This document shows, piece by piece, positions 38,872 to 48,063 of a DNA stretch of 64,000 nt. A model generated the notes under the pieces. That model saw nothing but the letters and a program-made list of their open reading frames with translations. It searched no databases and was not told the DNA's origin. The position numbers and the translations under genes were made by a program. The stretch is from the NCBI RefSeq assembly GCF_030814655.1, contig NZ_JAUSVK010000001.1, forward strand, positions 4,409,001 to 4,473,000, written 5' to 3'. The stretch is from Labrys monachus (GTDB lineage Bacteria; Pseudomonadota; Alphaproteobacteria; Rhizobiales; Labraceae). Position 1 is the first letter of the stretch. Each line of letters starts with the position of its first letter.

Positions 38872-40257
38872 CTATTCCGCGGCGATGATGCCCGGCGCGT
38901 TCTGGCCGGACCGTTCCTTCTTCACCAGTTCGGCGGCCATGAAGGCGATTTCCAGCGCCTGCTCCGCATTGAGCCGGGGATCGCAATGGGTGTGGTAGCG
39001 GTCGGCGAGGTCCGCCTCGCTGACGGCACGGGCGCCGCCGGTGCATTCGGTGACGTTCTTGCCCGTCATCTCCAGGTGCAGGCCGCCGGCATAGGTGCCT
39101 TCGGCCGCATGGACGGCGAAAAAGTCCTTGATCTCGCGGGTGATCGCGTCGAAGGGCCGGGTCTTGTAGCCGTTGGCGGCCTTGACGGTATTGCCGTGCA
39201 TGGGATCGCAGGACCACACCACCGTGCGCCCCTCGCGCTTCACCGCGCGGATGAGGTCCGGCAGATGCTGGCCGACCTTGTCGTGGCCGAAGCGGGCGAT
39301 CAGCGTCAGCCGGCCGGCCTCGTTCTCGGGATTGAGCACGTCGATCAGCCTGATCAGTTCTTCGGGCTTGAGCGAGGGGCCGCATTTGAGCCCGATCGGA
39401 TTCTTGACGCCGCGGAAGAACTCGACATGGGCATGGTCGAGCTGGCGGGTACGGTCTCCGATCCAGATGAAGTGCCCGGAGGTGGCGTAGGGGTCGCCCG
39501 AGGTGGAATCGATGCGCGTCATCGCCTGTTCGAAGCCGAGCAGCAGCGCCTCATGGCTGGTGTAGAAATCGGTGATGCGCATCTCCGGATGCACTTCCGG
39601 ATCGATGCCGCAGGCACGTATGAAGTCGAGCGCCTCGGAGATGCGCCCGGCGAGCGCCTGGTATTTGTGGCTCTGGGGCGAATCCTTGACGAAACCCAGC
39701 ATCCATTGATGCACATGGGCGAGGTTGGCATAGCCGCCCGTCGCGAACGCCCTGAGCAGATTGAGCGTGGCGGCCGACTGGCGATAGGCCTCGAGCTGGC
39801 GGCGCGGATCGGGAATGCGCGTCTCGGCCGTGAATTCCGTGCCGTTGACGATATCGCCGCGATAGACCGGCAGCTCGATGTCGCCGACCTTCTCCGTCGG
39901 CGCGGAACGCGGCTTGGCGAACTGGCCGGCGATCCGCCCGACCTTCACCACCGGCAGGGAACCGGCGAAGGTGAGCACCACCGCCATCTGCAGGAAGACG
40001 CGGAAGAAGTCGCGGATATTGTCGGCGCCGTGCTCGATGAAGCTTTCGGCGCAGTCGCCGCCCTGGAGCAGGAAGGCCTTGCCGTCCGCGACCTTGGCGA
40101 GCTCGCGCTTGAGCTTGCGGGCCTCGCCGGCGAAGACCAGCGGCGGAAAGGTGGCGAGCGTCGCCTCGACGTCGGCGAGCGCCTTGGCATCCGGAAAGGC
40201 GGGCGCCTGCTGGATCGGCTTCGAACGCCAGCTTTGCGGGGTCCAACGCTCGGACAT
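38872..40257 (-). CDS. aroG: 3-deoxy-7-phosphoheptulonate synthase, class II
   Basis: First step of the shikimate pathway: condenses phosphoenolpyruvate with erythrose 4-phosphate. The 461-residue protein is the plant/class II type, with [23 protein letters not shown] at the start, [60 protein letters not shown] and [15 protein letters not shown]. These include the metal-binding cysteine and the substrate-binding arginine/lysine residues. The start at 40257 matches family N-termini. Confidence 0.96.
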   Translation of the reverse strand: MSERWTPQSWRSKPIQQAPAFPDAKALADVEATLATFPPLVFAGEARKLKRELAKVADGKAFLLQGGDCAESFIEHGADNIRDFFRVFLQMAVVLTFAGSLPVVKVGRIAGQFAKPRSAPTEKVGDIELPVYRGDIVNGTEFTAETRIPDPRRQLEAYRQSAATLNLLRAFATGGYANLAHVHQWMLGFVKDSPQSHKYQALAGRISEALDFIRACGIDPEVHPEMRITDFYTSHEALLLGFEQAMTRIDSTSGDPYATSGHFIWIGDRTRQLDHAHVEFFRGVKNPIGLKCGPSLKPEELIRLIDVLNPENEAGRLTLIARFGHDKVGQHLPDLIRAVKREGRTVVWSCDPMHGNTVKAANGYKTRPFDAITREIKDFFAVHAAEGTYAGGLHLEMTGKNVTECTGGARAVSEADLADRYHTHCDPRLNAEQALEIAFMAAELVKKERSGQNAPGIIAAE

Positions 40258-40381
40258 GTCTGATCCTCGTTCCATGACGGCGGCGGGCTCCGCGCCGATC
40301 GAACCTTTCACCCGCCGCAGCATTGCGGCGAAGGCGCGCTATATACGCGTCCGACGTGCGGAAAACCAGCAGCATCGCGGC

Positions 40382-41317
40382 TTACGGCAGCGCCAATATC
40401 GCCTGGGCCGTCCGCATGTCGGTGACGAGCGCATTGACGAGGCCGCCGCGGGCCGCGCCGAGAATGGCCGGCGCCTTGGCGACCGCCGCGGCGACGCCGA
40501 TGACGAGGGGGACGGCCCTGAGTTGCGCCGGCGACATCGCCAGCAGGCGGTTCTCGCCGTCCCAGGGCACGAGATTGCCTTGGACGTCGAAATAATGGCG
40601 GATCACGTCGCCGACGGCGCCGAAGAGGTCGATCTCGTCGGGCGTCACCACCTGGCGTCCCTGGCTCGGATCGGCGGCATGGGGCAGCCCGATGCCGACG
40701 ATCGCGGCGTCCACCCGGTCCCACAGGGCGATGGTGTCCTGGAAGCCGGCATCGGCGAGGAAGGCGTCGCGCAGCGGCTTCGAGGGCAGATAGGGTGCAT
40801 GGAGAAAGCGCGGCGAACCGCCGGCCTGCTCGGCCGCCAGCCGCACGAATTCGTTGATCTGGAAATGCTCGGCGGTTTCCTGCATGGCGCCGTTGGCCGG
40901 GACCGTGACGACGCCCGGCAGGCGCGGCAGGCCCGACTGGATCACCGCCCGCACCGCGCGCCCCCAGCCGATGGCGAGCACGCCCCCCTGGCCGAGCCCC
41001 CTCTCCTTCAGCATCGTTCCCACCGGCGCGGCCAGCGAGGCGAGTGTGCCGGCCTCCGGCGCATCGATGACCAGGGCGCGCCGCAGCCCCAGGCGCTGCA
41101 CCAGCCTTTCCTCGATCTCCTCCGGCGATACCGGATCGACGATCTCGATCCGCACGATGCCCTCCTCCCGGGCACGGCGCAGCAGCCGCGAAATCGTCGC
41201 CGCCGACAGCTGCAGCCGGCGTGCGATCTCGACCTGGGAGAGGTCCGCCTCATAATGGAGCTTGGCGACGGTGTGGAGCATCGCGCGGGAGGCGCCCGCT
41301 TCGTTGGGAGGCTGCAT
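40382..41317 (-). CDS. SorC/DeoR-type sugar-binding transcriptional regulator
   Basis: Regulator of 311 aa. The N-terminal helix-turn-helix reads YEADLSQVEIARRLQLSAATISRLLRRAREEGIVRIEI (residues ~22-60), the SorC family hallmark. The C-terminal effector domain is an isomerase-like sugar-phosphate binding fold (LAIGWGRAVRAVIQSGLPRL, VDAAIVGIGLP). It is divergent from an aldolase-kinase operon, which it very probably controls in response to a sugar phosphate, and an inverted repeat lies beside its start codon. Confidence 0.92.
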   Translation of the reverse strand: MQPPNEAGASRAMLHTVAKLHYEADLSQVEIARRLQLSAATISRLLRRAREEGIVRIEIVDPVSPEEIEERLVQRLGLRRALVIDAPEAGTLASLAAPVGTMLKERGLGQGGVLAIGWGRAVRAVIQSGLPRLPGVVTVPANGAMQETAEHFQINEFVRLAAEQAGGSPRFLHAPYLPSKPLRDAFLADAGFQDTIALWDRVDAAIVGIGLPHAADPSQGRQVVTPDEIDLFGAVGDVIRHYFDVQGNLVPWDGENRLLAMSPAQLRAVPLVIGVAAAVAKAPAILGAARGGLVNALVTDMRTAQAILALP

Positions 41318-41324
41318 CTTGCCT

Positions 41325-41338
41325 TGAAATACCTTTCA
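41325..41338. promoter_or_regulatory. Candidate SorC operator
   Basis: TGAAA-N4-TTTCA is a perfect inverted repeat, directly followed by an overlapping CTTTC-A-GAAAG palindrome (41333-41343). It lies 8 nt before the regulator start, within the divergent 169 nt promoter region, so binding would at least autoregulate the SorC gene. Confidence 0.45.
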
Positions 41339-41486
41339 GAAAGATGTTACAAGAAAATAGTCGATGGAGCCCGAGCAAAGCGCGCCTTTCCGAGAAAGCC
41401 GTCTGCTCCAACTCCTTGTTTCCACGCGTCTTTGGGATTCTTCGATTCCGTCAAGCCGCAAAATGCTTTAGCTTGGATCAGCGATC

Positions 41487-42404
41487 ATGACCAGAATGAC
41501 GACGGCGGAACGGCGCGGCTACCAGCAGATCTGCGGTGAGAACGGCGCGATGATGGTGATCGCCTGCGACCAGCGCGGCGGCATGCGCAGCCTGCTCGCC
41601 GCCGATCCGGCCGGACAGGCGGCGATCAGCGACGCGGTGCTCGCCGACACCAAGGCGGACATCACGCGCTATCTTGCCAATGAGGCTTCCTGCGTGCTGC
41701 TCGATGCGGTCTGCGCCGTGCCGCATGTCGTCGATCAGGGCATCCTTGCGCGCGACACCGGCCTGCTCATCGGTCTCGACGCCTCCGGCTGGGACGTCGA
41801 GCCGGGGACCGGCTTCCGCCTTTCCAAGCTGGTGCCGGGCATCGATGCCCGCCGCGTCCGGGAGCTGGGCGGAACCGGGGCGAAGATCATGGTGTATCTG
41901 CGGCCCGACCATCCCGGCGCCGACGACCGCAACCTCGCGCTGCTGCGCCGCTGCATCGAGGACTTCGCCCGCGAGGACGTGCTGCTGGTGGTGGAATTCC
42001 TCACCTATTCGGTCGAGGGCGAAAGCAAGGAGGCCTATGCGGCCGCGTTCCCCGGCCTGGTGGAGGAAGGCTCGCGGCTGTCGCTCGAATGCGGGGCCAA
42101 GGTGCTGAAGATCCCCTATCCGGGAACGCCCGAAGCCTGCGCCACCGTCACGCGCATGGCGGGCGAGGTGCCCTGGGCCGTGCTGTCGGCCGGGGTCGAC
42201 CACGCGACCTTCCTCGGCCAGGTCGAGACCGCCATGGCGAACGGCGCATCTGGGGTCATCGCCGGACGCTCGCTGTGGAAGGACTGCATCTCGCTCGACC
42301 GCAGCGTCACGCGCGAACGCCTGACCGGCGTCGCCGTGCCGCGCCTGCGCGAGATCCAGGCCGTCCTCGCCCGCTACGGCCAGCCCTCGCAGCAGGCGGC
42401 CTGA
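41487..42404 (+). CDS. Class I aldolase of the LacD/YihT family (tagatose-bisphosphate / sulfofructose-phosphate aldolase-like)
   Basis: Cytoplasmic aldolase of 305 aa in the COG3684 family, which cleaves ketose (bis)phosphates to dihydroxyacetone phosphate and an aldehyde. Family features are the N-terminal IACDQRGGMRSLLA, the VEFLTYSVEGESKEAYA stretch and the Schiff-base lysine in GAKVLKIPYPGTP. The C-terminal AGVDHATFLGQVETAMANGASGVIAGRSLWKD contains the phosphate-binding loop. The exact substrate is open: tagatose-1,6-bisphosphate and sulfofructose-1-phosphate aldolases share these motifs. A second in-frame ATG at 41496 is an alternative start. It is the first gene of an operon with two kinases. 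Confidence 0.85.
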   Translation: MTRMTTAERRGYQQICGENGAMMVIACDQRGGMRSLLAADPAGQAAISDAVLADTKADITRYLANEASCVLLDAVCAVPHVVDQGILARDTGLLIGLDASGWDVEPGTGFRLSKLVPGIDARRVRELGGTGAKIMVYLRPDHPGADDRNLALLRRCIEDFAREDVLLVVEFLTYSVEGESKEAYAAAFPGLVEEGSRLSLECGAKVLKIPYPGTPEACATVTRMAGEVPWAVLSAGVDHATFLGQVETAMANGASGVIAGRSLWKDCISLDRSVTRERLTGVAVPRLREIQAVLARYGQPSQQAA

Positions 42405-42423
42405 GGCCGGAAGGCGACGCATC

Positions 42424-43344
42424 ATGCCTCCCTTTCCGTCTCCCACGGCGATCGGAATCGACATCGGCGGCACCAAGCTGTGCGCAGCCTGGGTCGACCG
42501 CACCGGCGCCATCCTCGAACACCGGTCCGAACCGACCTCGCGCCAGCCGGCGATGCTCGCGGCGCAGATCCTCTCCTTGCTGCAGCAGCTCGACCGTCCC
42601 CCTGTCGCCGCGATCGGCATCGGCGTGCCCGGCCGCGTCGCGCCGGACCGGCGGACCGTGCTGTCGGGCGGCTATGTCGATCTCACCGGCTTCGATCTCG
42701 CCGGACGCCTCGAGCAGGCGTGCGGCCGGCCGGTCGTGCTCGACAATGACTGCACGATGGCATTGCTCGGCGAGATGGCGGTGGGCGGTGCCCGAGGCGA
42801 GGCCGACGTCGCCATGCTGACGATCGGCACCGGCATCGGCGGTGCGCTCGTCCTCAACGGCGAGATCGTGCGCGGCAAGGCCGGCGCGGGACAGTTCGGG
42901 CACGTCACGGTCGCCTCACCGGGCGAGCCCTGCGCCTGCGGCCGGCGGGGCTGCGTGGAGACCACGAGTTCGGGCAGCGCGCTTCGCCGCTGGATCGCCG
43001 AGGCGGGCCTCGACCCCTCGACGACGGCGCAGGAACTCTTCGAGCGCGAGGCCCGGGGCGACGCCGCGGCGCGGCAGGTCCTGCACGCGTGGATCGGCCC
43101 GCTTCGCCTGGCGATCGACAGCATCGTCGCCGCCGTCGATCCCTCTCTCGTCCTTCTCGGCGGCGGCCTCGGCGAGGCGGCCCATCGCGCCCTTCGCCGC
43201 CTGCCGGCTGCCTCGCCCTGGTTCCAGTGCCGGGTCGAGGCCGCCATGCTCGGGGACCGGGCAGGCGTCATCGGCTGCGCCCTGACCGCTCTCGACGGAG
43301 CATCGCTGCGCGGGGTGCCGGAACGGGCTATGCAGGGGCCATGA
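42424..43344 (+). CDS. ROK family sugar kinase
   Basis: Cytoplasmic sugar kinase of 306 aa. The ATP-binding motif is AIGIDIGGTKLCAAWVD. The catalytic region is PVVLDNDCTMALLGEMAVGGARG, with GTGIGGALVLNGEIVRGKAGAGQFGHVTV following. The zinc-binding ROK signature (PCACGRRGCVETTSSGSAL) is complete. Substrates in the family include glucose, fructose, allose, N-acetylglucosamine and mannosamine. Its place 19 nt after the aldolase suggests it phosphorylates the sugar entering that pathway. Confidence 0.9.
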   Translation: MPPFPSPTAIGIDIGGTKLCAAWVDRTGAILEHRSEPTSRQPAMLAAQILSLLQQLDRPPVAAIGIGVPGRVAPDRRTVLSGGYVDLTGFDLAGRLEQACGRPVVLDNDCTMALLGEMAVGGARGEADVAMLTIGTGIGGALVLNGEIVRGKAGAGQFGHVTVASPGEPCACGRRGCVETTSSGSALRRWIAEAGLDPSTTAQELFEREARGDAAARQVLHAWIGPLRLAIDSIVAAVDPSLVLLGGGLGEAAHRALRRLPAASPWFQCRVEAAMLGDRAGVIGCALTALDGASLRGVPERAMQGP

Positions 43345-43874
43345 AGACCGCCATCCTGGTCAACGGCGTTCCGGCGAGCGGCAAGAGCACCGTCTGCCGC
43401 GCTCTCTCCCACCGGTTCGGCTGGCTGATCCTTGCTCTGGACACGGTGAAGGAACCCTTCTTCGACCATCTCGGCATCGGCGACCGCGAGTTCAACCGCA
43501 AGCTCGGCCGGGCGAGCGCACAGGCGATCTGGTCCATCGTGGCGGAGGGGCCTCCCGGCTTGACCGTCATCGTCGACGCCTGGTTCGGCTTCCAGCCGCG
43601 CGACGTCCTCGAAGCCCATCTCGAACGCGCCGGCATCACCCGCACGGTGGAGATCTGGTGCCACGCCCCCGCCGCCCTTCTCGCCGAGCGCTATGGTGCC
43701 CGCCTCGGCCAGCGCCATGCCGGCCATCCCGGCGCGGCCTTCATCCCCGAACTCCAGGCCCTCGCCGCCCGGGCCGAGCCCCTGCGGCGCGGCCTGCTCT
43801 ATGACGTGGATACGTCGGGCCCGATCGATTTCGATGCCGTCGAAACCTGGCTGCTGCTGGCGCTGGCGCCGTAG
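43341..43874 (+). CDS. P-loop small-molecule kinase (AAA_33-like)
   Basis: Small ATPase of 177 aa with a Walker A at the very start (ILVNGVPASGKSTVCRALSHRFG) and LALDTVKEPFFDHLG close behind. The middle VIVDAWFGFQPRDVLEAHLERAGI resembles the substrate/lid region of zeta-toxin or gluconate-type kinases. Its start overlaps the ROK stop by four bases (ATGA), so it belongs to the same operon. It may supply a second phosphorylation in the pathway, giving the bisphosphate the aldolase needs; this is inference. Confidence 0.82.
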   Translation: MKTAILVNGVPASGKSTVCRALSHRFGWLILALDTVKEPFFDHLGIGDREFNRKLGRASAQAIWSIVAEGPPGLTVIVDAWFGFQPRDVLEAHLERAGITRTVEIWCHAPAALLAERYGARLGQRHAGHPGAAFIPELQALAARAEPLRRGLLYDVDTSGPIDFDAVETWLLLALAP

Positions 43875-43884
43875 CCGGAGCTTC

Positions 43885-45078
43885 CTACCGGCCGGCGAGC
43901 CGCCGGATCGCGGCCAGCGTCTCGCGGTTGAGCGTGCCGTTGAGCTCGCCGCCATAAAGGCCGCGGTCGCGCAGCATCGCCTGGGTGGCGACGCGCATGT
44001 CGAGGTTCCAGGCGTTCCAGTGATTGGCGAGCTGGTCGAAGCTGTACTCGTTGCCGGCGGCCAGGGCCCGCAGCATCCAGAACGCCGCCATCTTTCCGTC
44101 CGCCGCCACGCCCAGCCCGTTGGCATAGGCATAGGCGAGCCCCGCCATGCCGTCCGAACTGCCGCGCCCGGCGGCCTGCTGATAGTAGGAGAAGGACTTA
44201 GCCGCGTCCCTGCCGACGCCCGACCCGCTGATATAGGCGAAGGCGAGCTTGATCAGCGCATCCTCGTCGCCACGGTCCGCCGCCTGCTGGAAATAGGTGA
44301 CCGCCAGGGCCTCGTCCTTGGGCACGCCGAGGCCGTCGCGGTAGAAGAGGGCGAGGTTGCGGCTGCCCACGGCGTCGCCCTTGTCGGCCGCCAGCCGGAA
44401 CAGGCGGGCCGCCTCGGCATAGTCCCTCGCAACCCCCTCGCCGTCGCGGTAGAGAAAGCCGAGATTGACGGCGGCGGAGGCGAGGCCGCCATCGGCCGCC
44501 TGCCGGTAGAGCGCCGCCGCGCGCGCCGGGTCGCGGCCGACGCCCAGCCCCTGCTGATATTGATAGCCGAGGGCGTTCAGGCAGGCGGGGTCGCCCTTGT
44601 CCGCGCAGGCGGCGAGCAGGCGGGCGGCAGCGTCATCGTCACGGACGACGCCGTTGCCGTCGCGGAGCATGACGGCGGCCGAGAAAGCGCCGATCGGGCT
44701 GCCGAGTTCCGCGGCGCGGCGGTAGGATTCGAGCGCGCCCGTATAGTCGCCGAGTTTCTGCCGGGCCCGGCCGAGCTGGTAATGGAAGCGGGCGGTGGTG
44801 GGGTAGAGGCGGACGGCGTCGCCGCATTGCGCCAGCGCCAGGTTGGCGTCGAGGCTCTCCGTCGAAACGCCAGGCCCGGTCCTCTGCCCGTCATCCGGGC
44901 TCGCCGCCGCGCTGTCGCAGGTGGTCACGAGGGTGGCGGGATCGACCGGCGGCGGCAATCGCAGGGGCGGCACGTGCCTGCCATGCGGCGGGGTCAGATT
45001 GACGGCGCCGGCGACACCCGCCGTCAGCACCAGGCAAAGGGCGAGAAGGCCGGAAGCCGCCGGACGAAACCGTCTCAT
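43885..45078 (-). CDS. Sel1-repeat (TPR-like) secreted protein
   Basis: Secreted protein of 397 aa with a signal peptide (RRFRPAASGLLALCLVLTAGVAGA). At least six Sel1-like repeats fill residues ~95-330, with the G-x-A-x-x-x-L-G-x-x-Y/F-x-x-G pattern (for example ACLNALGYQYQQGLGVGRDPARAAALYRQA). The last ~35 residues (MLRDRGLYGGELNGTLNRETLAAIRRLAG) look like a peptidoglycan-binding PGBD1-type motif. The repeats suggest protein-protein contacts at the cell envelope. It is convergent with the kinase operon, with only 10 nt between. Confidence 0.9.
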   Translation of the reverse strand: MRRFRPAASGLLALCLVLTAGVAGAVNLTPPHGRHVPPLRLPPPVDPATLVTTCDSAAASPDDGQRTGPGVSTESLDANLALAQCGDAVRLYPTTARFHYQLGRARQKLGDYTGALESYRRAAELGSPIGAFSAAVMLRDGNGVVRDDDAAARLLAACADKGDPACLNALGYQYQQGLGVGRDPARAAALYRQAADGGLASAAVNLGFLYRDGEGVARDYAEAARLFRLAADKGDAVGSRNLALFYRDGLGVPKDEALAVTYFQQAADRGDEDALIKLAFAYISGSGVGRDAAKSFSYYQQAAGRGSSDGMAGLAYAYANGLGVAADGKMAAFWMLRALAAGNEYSFDQLANHWNAWNLDMRVATQAMLRDRGLYGGELNGTLNRETLAAIRRLAGR

Positions 45079-45102
45079 GCCACGCCCCGGCGCATCTCGG
45101 CC

Positions 45103-46461
45103 TCACCGCACGGGCGTGCGAAGCGTGACGAGTTCCTCGGCGGCGGTGGGATGCAGCGGCATGGTCGCATCGAAGTCGGCCTTGGTCGCCCCCATCCTGA
45201 CGCTGATGGCGAGAAGCTGCGCCATTTCCGCCGCCCCCTCCCCGACGATGTGAACGCCGATCACCTTGTCCGTCGCCTTGTCGACCACGAGCTTCATGAA
45301 GACGCGGTCCGTGCGGCCCGAAAGCGTCGCCTTCATGGCCCGGAAGGAGGTCTGGTAGATCGACACGCCGGCACCGCACTCGGCGCGCGCCTCCTCTTCC
45401 GAAAGGCCGACGGTGCCGATCTCCGGCGTCGAGAACACGGCGCTCGGAACATGGCGGTGGTCGGCGATCCACGGCTTGTTGCCGAACACGGTATCGGCGA
45501 AGGCGTGGCCTTCGCGGATGGCGACCGGCGTGAGGTTGATGCGGTTGGTGACATCCCCCACCGCCCAGATCAGCGGCGCCATGGTGCGCGACTGGTCGTC
45601 GACCACGACCGCGCCCGCCGCATTGATCTCGACGCCGACGGTATCCAGGCCGAGGCCGCCGGTGTTCGGCCGCCTGCCGGTGGCGACGAGCACCGCGCCC
45701 GCCTCCCGGACCCGGCCATCGGTCAGCGTGACCTTGCGGCCGTTCGGCGTGGCCTCGATGCGCGCCAGATCCGTCCGGGTGACGACCTCGACGCCCGCCG
45801 TCCCCATCGCCTCGGTGAGGACGCGCCGGACGTCGTCGTCGAAGCCGCGCAAAATCGCCTCGCCGCGATAGATGAGCGTGACGCCCACGCCGAGGCGCTG
45901 CAGAAGGCAGGCGAACTCCACCGCGATGTAGCCGCCGCCGACGATGATCATGGTTTCCGGCAGGGCCGGCAGGTCGAAGATCTCGTTGGAGGTGAGCGCC
46001 AGTTCGGCACCGGGCACATGCGGCCGCACGGGCTGGCCGCCGGTGGCGATCAGGATCTTCGCCGCGCTGACGAGGCGCCCGCCGTCGAGCCGGAGCGTGT
46101 GCGCCCCGACGAATTCGGCCCGCGTCGGGAAGATCGCCACCGAGGATTTCTCGAGATTGGCGACATAGGCATTCTCCAGCCGCGCGATCTCGCGGTCCTT
46201 GGCCTCGACGAGGCCGCGCCAGGAGAAGGAGGGGGCGGGAACGCTCCACCCGAAGCCGGCCGCTTCGTCGAACTCGTCGGCGAAGCGGCTCGCCAGCACG
46301 AAGAGCTTCTTGGGGACGCAGCCGCGGATGACGCAGGTGCCGCCGACGCGATATTCCTCGGCGATCGCCACGCGCGCGCCATGCGATGCCGCGATGCGGG
46401 CGGCACGCACGCCCCCCGAGCCGGCGCCGATCACGAAGAGGTCATAGTCGAATTGCGGCAT
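45103..46461 (-). CDS. gor: Glutathione-disulfide reductase
   Basis: FAD/NADPH disulfide oxidoreductase (452 aa) keeping glutathione reduced. The redox-active cysteines are in GGTCVIRGCVPKKLFVLASRF, the glutathione reductase form. The FAD motif is DLFVIGAGSGGVRAARIAASHG, and the NADPH domain starts with MIIVGGGYIAVEFACLLQRLG. The C-terminal catalytic His-Glu is in MPLHPTAAEELVTLRTP. It is downstream of rpiA and DUF2059 but separated from them by a terminator hairpin, so it probably has its own promoter. Confidence 0.95.
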   Translation of the reverse strand: MPQFDYDLFVIGAGSGGVRAARIAASHGARVAIAEEYRVGGTCVIRGCVPKKLFVLASRFADEFDEAAGFGWSVPAPSFSWRGLVEAKDREIARLENAYVANLEKSSVAIFPTRAEFVGAHTLRLDGGRLVSAAKILIATGGQPVRPHVPGAELALTSNEIFDLPALPETMIIVGGGYIAVEFACLLQRLGVGVTLIYRGEAILRGFDDDVRRVLTEAMGTAGVEVVTRTDLARIEATPNGRKVTLTDGRVREAGAVLVATGRRPNTGGLGLDTVGVEINAAGAVVVDDQSRTMAPLIWAVGDVTNRINLTPVAIREGHAFADTVFGNKPWIADHRHVPSAVFSTPEIGTVGLSEEEARAECGAGVSIYQTSFRAMKATLSGRTDRVFMKLVVDKATDKVIGVHIVGEGAAEMAQLLAISVRMGATKADFDATMPLHPTAAEELVTLRTPVR

Positions 46462-46498
46462 GGCGCGTACCGGGCTTGTCCTTCGGGACGATCGGACT

Positions 46499-46536
46499 GA
46501 AATTAAAGAGCGGGATTGATGCGATCAATCCCGCTC
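46499..46536 (-). terminator. Intrinsic terminator after the DUF2059 gene
   Basis: On the minus strand GAGCGGGATTGAT and its exact complement form a 13-bp stem with a three-base loop (46536-46508), followed by TTTAATTT. It lies about 120 nt past the DUF2059 stop and before gor, and is the best terminator in this part of the window. Confidence 0.75.
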
Positions 46537-46657
46537 CGGGCAAGAGCAATGCTGTCATGCGACAACGAGGGTGCTCGGGGCTGCTTGAAAACGATCCCGC
46601 ATCCCCTCGCAAGGCAATGGCGAGGTCCAGCGGACCGCCTTGTCCTCGGGCCGGCCG

Positions 46658-47206
46658 TCAGAGCTTCTGGCCCCTCTTCTCGACCTCTTCCTTGATGCGC
46701 TTGGCGATGCTTTCCTGCAGCGTCCGGGTCCAGGTCTGGACGATGGGGAAGCTGTCGCGGACGATGTCCTGCTGCAGGGTGGAGAATTTCTGCCCGACCG
46801 GGCTGCGGTAGAACACCGTGAGCTGCTTGAGCTCGTCCTCGCTGAACTTGACGGTGTAGAGCTTGGCGAGGTTGCGATCGAGTTCGGCACGCTGCTTGAC
46901 GAATTCGGGCACCAGCGACAGCGTCACTTCGTTGATCATGCTCGCCAGCTCCGGGCGCTGGCTGGCATAGACCGCATTGGCCTGCTGCAGGAATTGCGGG
47001 ATCATGTCGTCGAACCCGCGCGTCAGGCCGGAAGCCTGCAGGAATTCGACGGCCGCGGCCAATTGCTCCGGCGGCGGATCGGGCAAGGCCGGCGTCGCCG
47101 GCGCGGCGGGGGCCGGAGCCGCATTCTGCGCAAGGGCCGGCAGCACGGCGGAGCTTGCGAGCAGCCCCAGGACCAGGGCAGCGGCATAGCGTTGGCGAAG
47201 CATCAT
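46658..47206 (-). CDS. DUF2059 domain protein, periplasmic
   Basis: Secreted protein of 182 aa with a signal peptide (ALVLGLLASSAVLPALAQ) and a short Ala/Pro linker. The DUF2059 core is recognised in LAKLYTVKFSEDELKQLTVFYRSPVGQKFSTLQQDIV. Its function is unknown. The rpiA-DUF2059-gor order is common in rhizobia and lends support. It follows rpiA after 17 nt, and GGGAG precedes the double ATG start. Confidence 0.9.
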   Translation of the reverse strand: MMLRQRYAAALVLGLLASSAVLPALAQNAAPAPAAPATPALPDPPPEQLAAAVEFLQASGLTRGFDDMIPQFLQQANAVYASQRPELASMINEVTLSLVPEFVKQRAELDRNLAKLYTVKFSEDELKQLTVFYRSPVGQKFSTLQQDIVRDSFPIVQTWTRTLQESIAKRIKEEVEKRGQKL

Positions 47207-47223
47207 GGAACTCCCATCACAAA

Positions 47224-47922
47224 TCAGGCTGGCCCGATGAAACGGACACCGGACGTGCCGGCGACATAGGCGCCCTTGGCAAATCCGAGAAACAATCCGT
47301 GTTCAACAACACCGGGAATGGTGGCAAGACCGGCGGCCAGGGCGGCCGGGTCATCGATACGTTCGAAGTGGCAGTCGAGGATGTGGTGCCCGCCATCCGT
47401 GACGAAAGCATGGCCGTCGGCATCCTTGCGCAGCACCAGCACAGGCGGAAGCGCGAGCCGCTCGGCCAGCCGCTCCACCGCGCGCCGGGTGGCGCCGAGG
47501 CCGAAGGGCACGACCTCCACCGGCAGGGCAAAGCGCCCGAGGCAGGAAACGACCTTCGAATCGTCGGCGATCACCAGCATGCTGTGCGCCGCCGCGGCAA
47601 CGATCTTCTCACGCAGAAGAGCGCCGCCGCCGCCCTTGATGAGGCCGAGATCCGGACCGATCTCGTCGGCGCCGTCGACGCACAGGTCGAGTTCCGGGGT
47701 ATCGTCGAGCGTGGTGAGCGGGATGCGCAGGCTTTCCGCCTGGCCGCGCGTGAACTCGGACGCAGGCACGCATGTGACGCGCAGGCCCTCGCGCACCTTT
47801 TCGCCGAGGAGATCGACGAAATGCTTGGCGGTGGTGCCGTGGCCGAGACCGAGGCGCATGCCGCTTTCGACATGCGTGAGCGCGGCTCGGGCCGCTTCGC
47901 GCTTCATGTCGTCGGGAGTCAT
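47224..47922 (-). CDS. rpiA: Ribose-5-phosphate isomerase A
   Basis: Pentose phosphate pathway enzyme (232 aa) interconverting ribose 5-phosphate and ribulose 5-phosphate. Typical motifs are [56 protein letters not shown] with the catalytic aspartate/glutamate, and VVEVVPFG-like [21 protein letters not shown]. The first loop reads GHGTT, slightly different from the usual GTGST. It starts the rpiA-DUF2059 transcript. Confidence 0.94.
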   Translation of the reverse strand: MTPDDMKREAARAALTHVESGMRLGLGHGTTAKHFVDLLGEKVREGLRVTCVPASEFTRGQAESLRIPLTTLDDTPELDLCVDGADEIGPDLGLIKGGGGALLREKIVAAAAHSMLVIADDSKVVSCLGRFALPVEVVPFGLGATRRAVERLAERLALPPVLVLRKDADGHAFVTDGGHHILDCHFERIDDPAALAAGLATIPGVVEHGLFLGFAKGAYVAGTSGVRFIGPA

Positions 47923-48063
47923 GCGTTCGATATTCCTCGCCCAGGGAAGACGGCCGCGGTTATAGCGGCTTTGGCGCAGTTTGCATCAGGTAAGTTTGCA
48001 TTTGTCGCGTCTGCCGCGGACAAATCGACGTCGCCGCGGCCGGGACACGGCACATCGGCGGGG

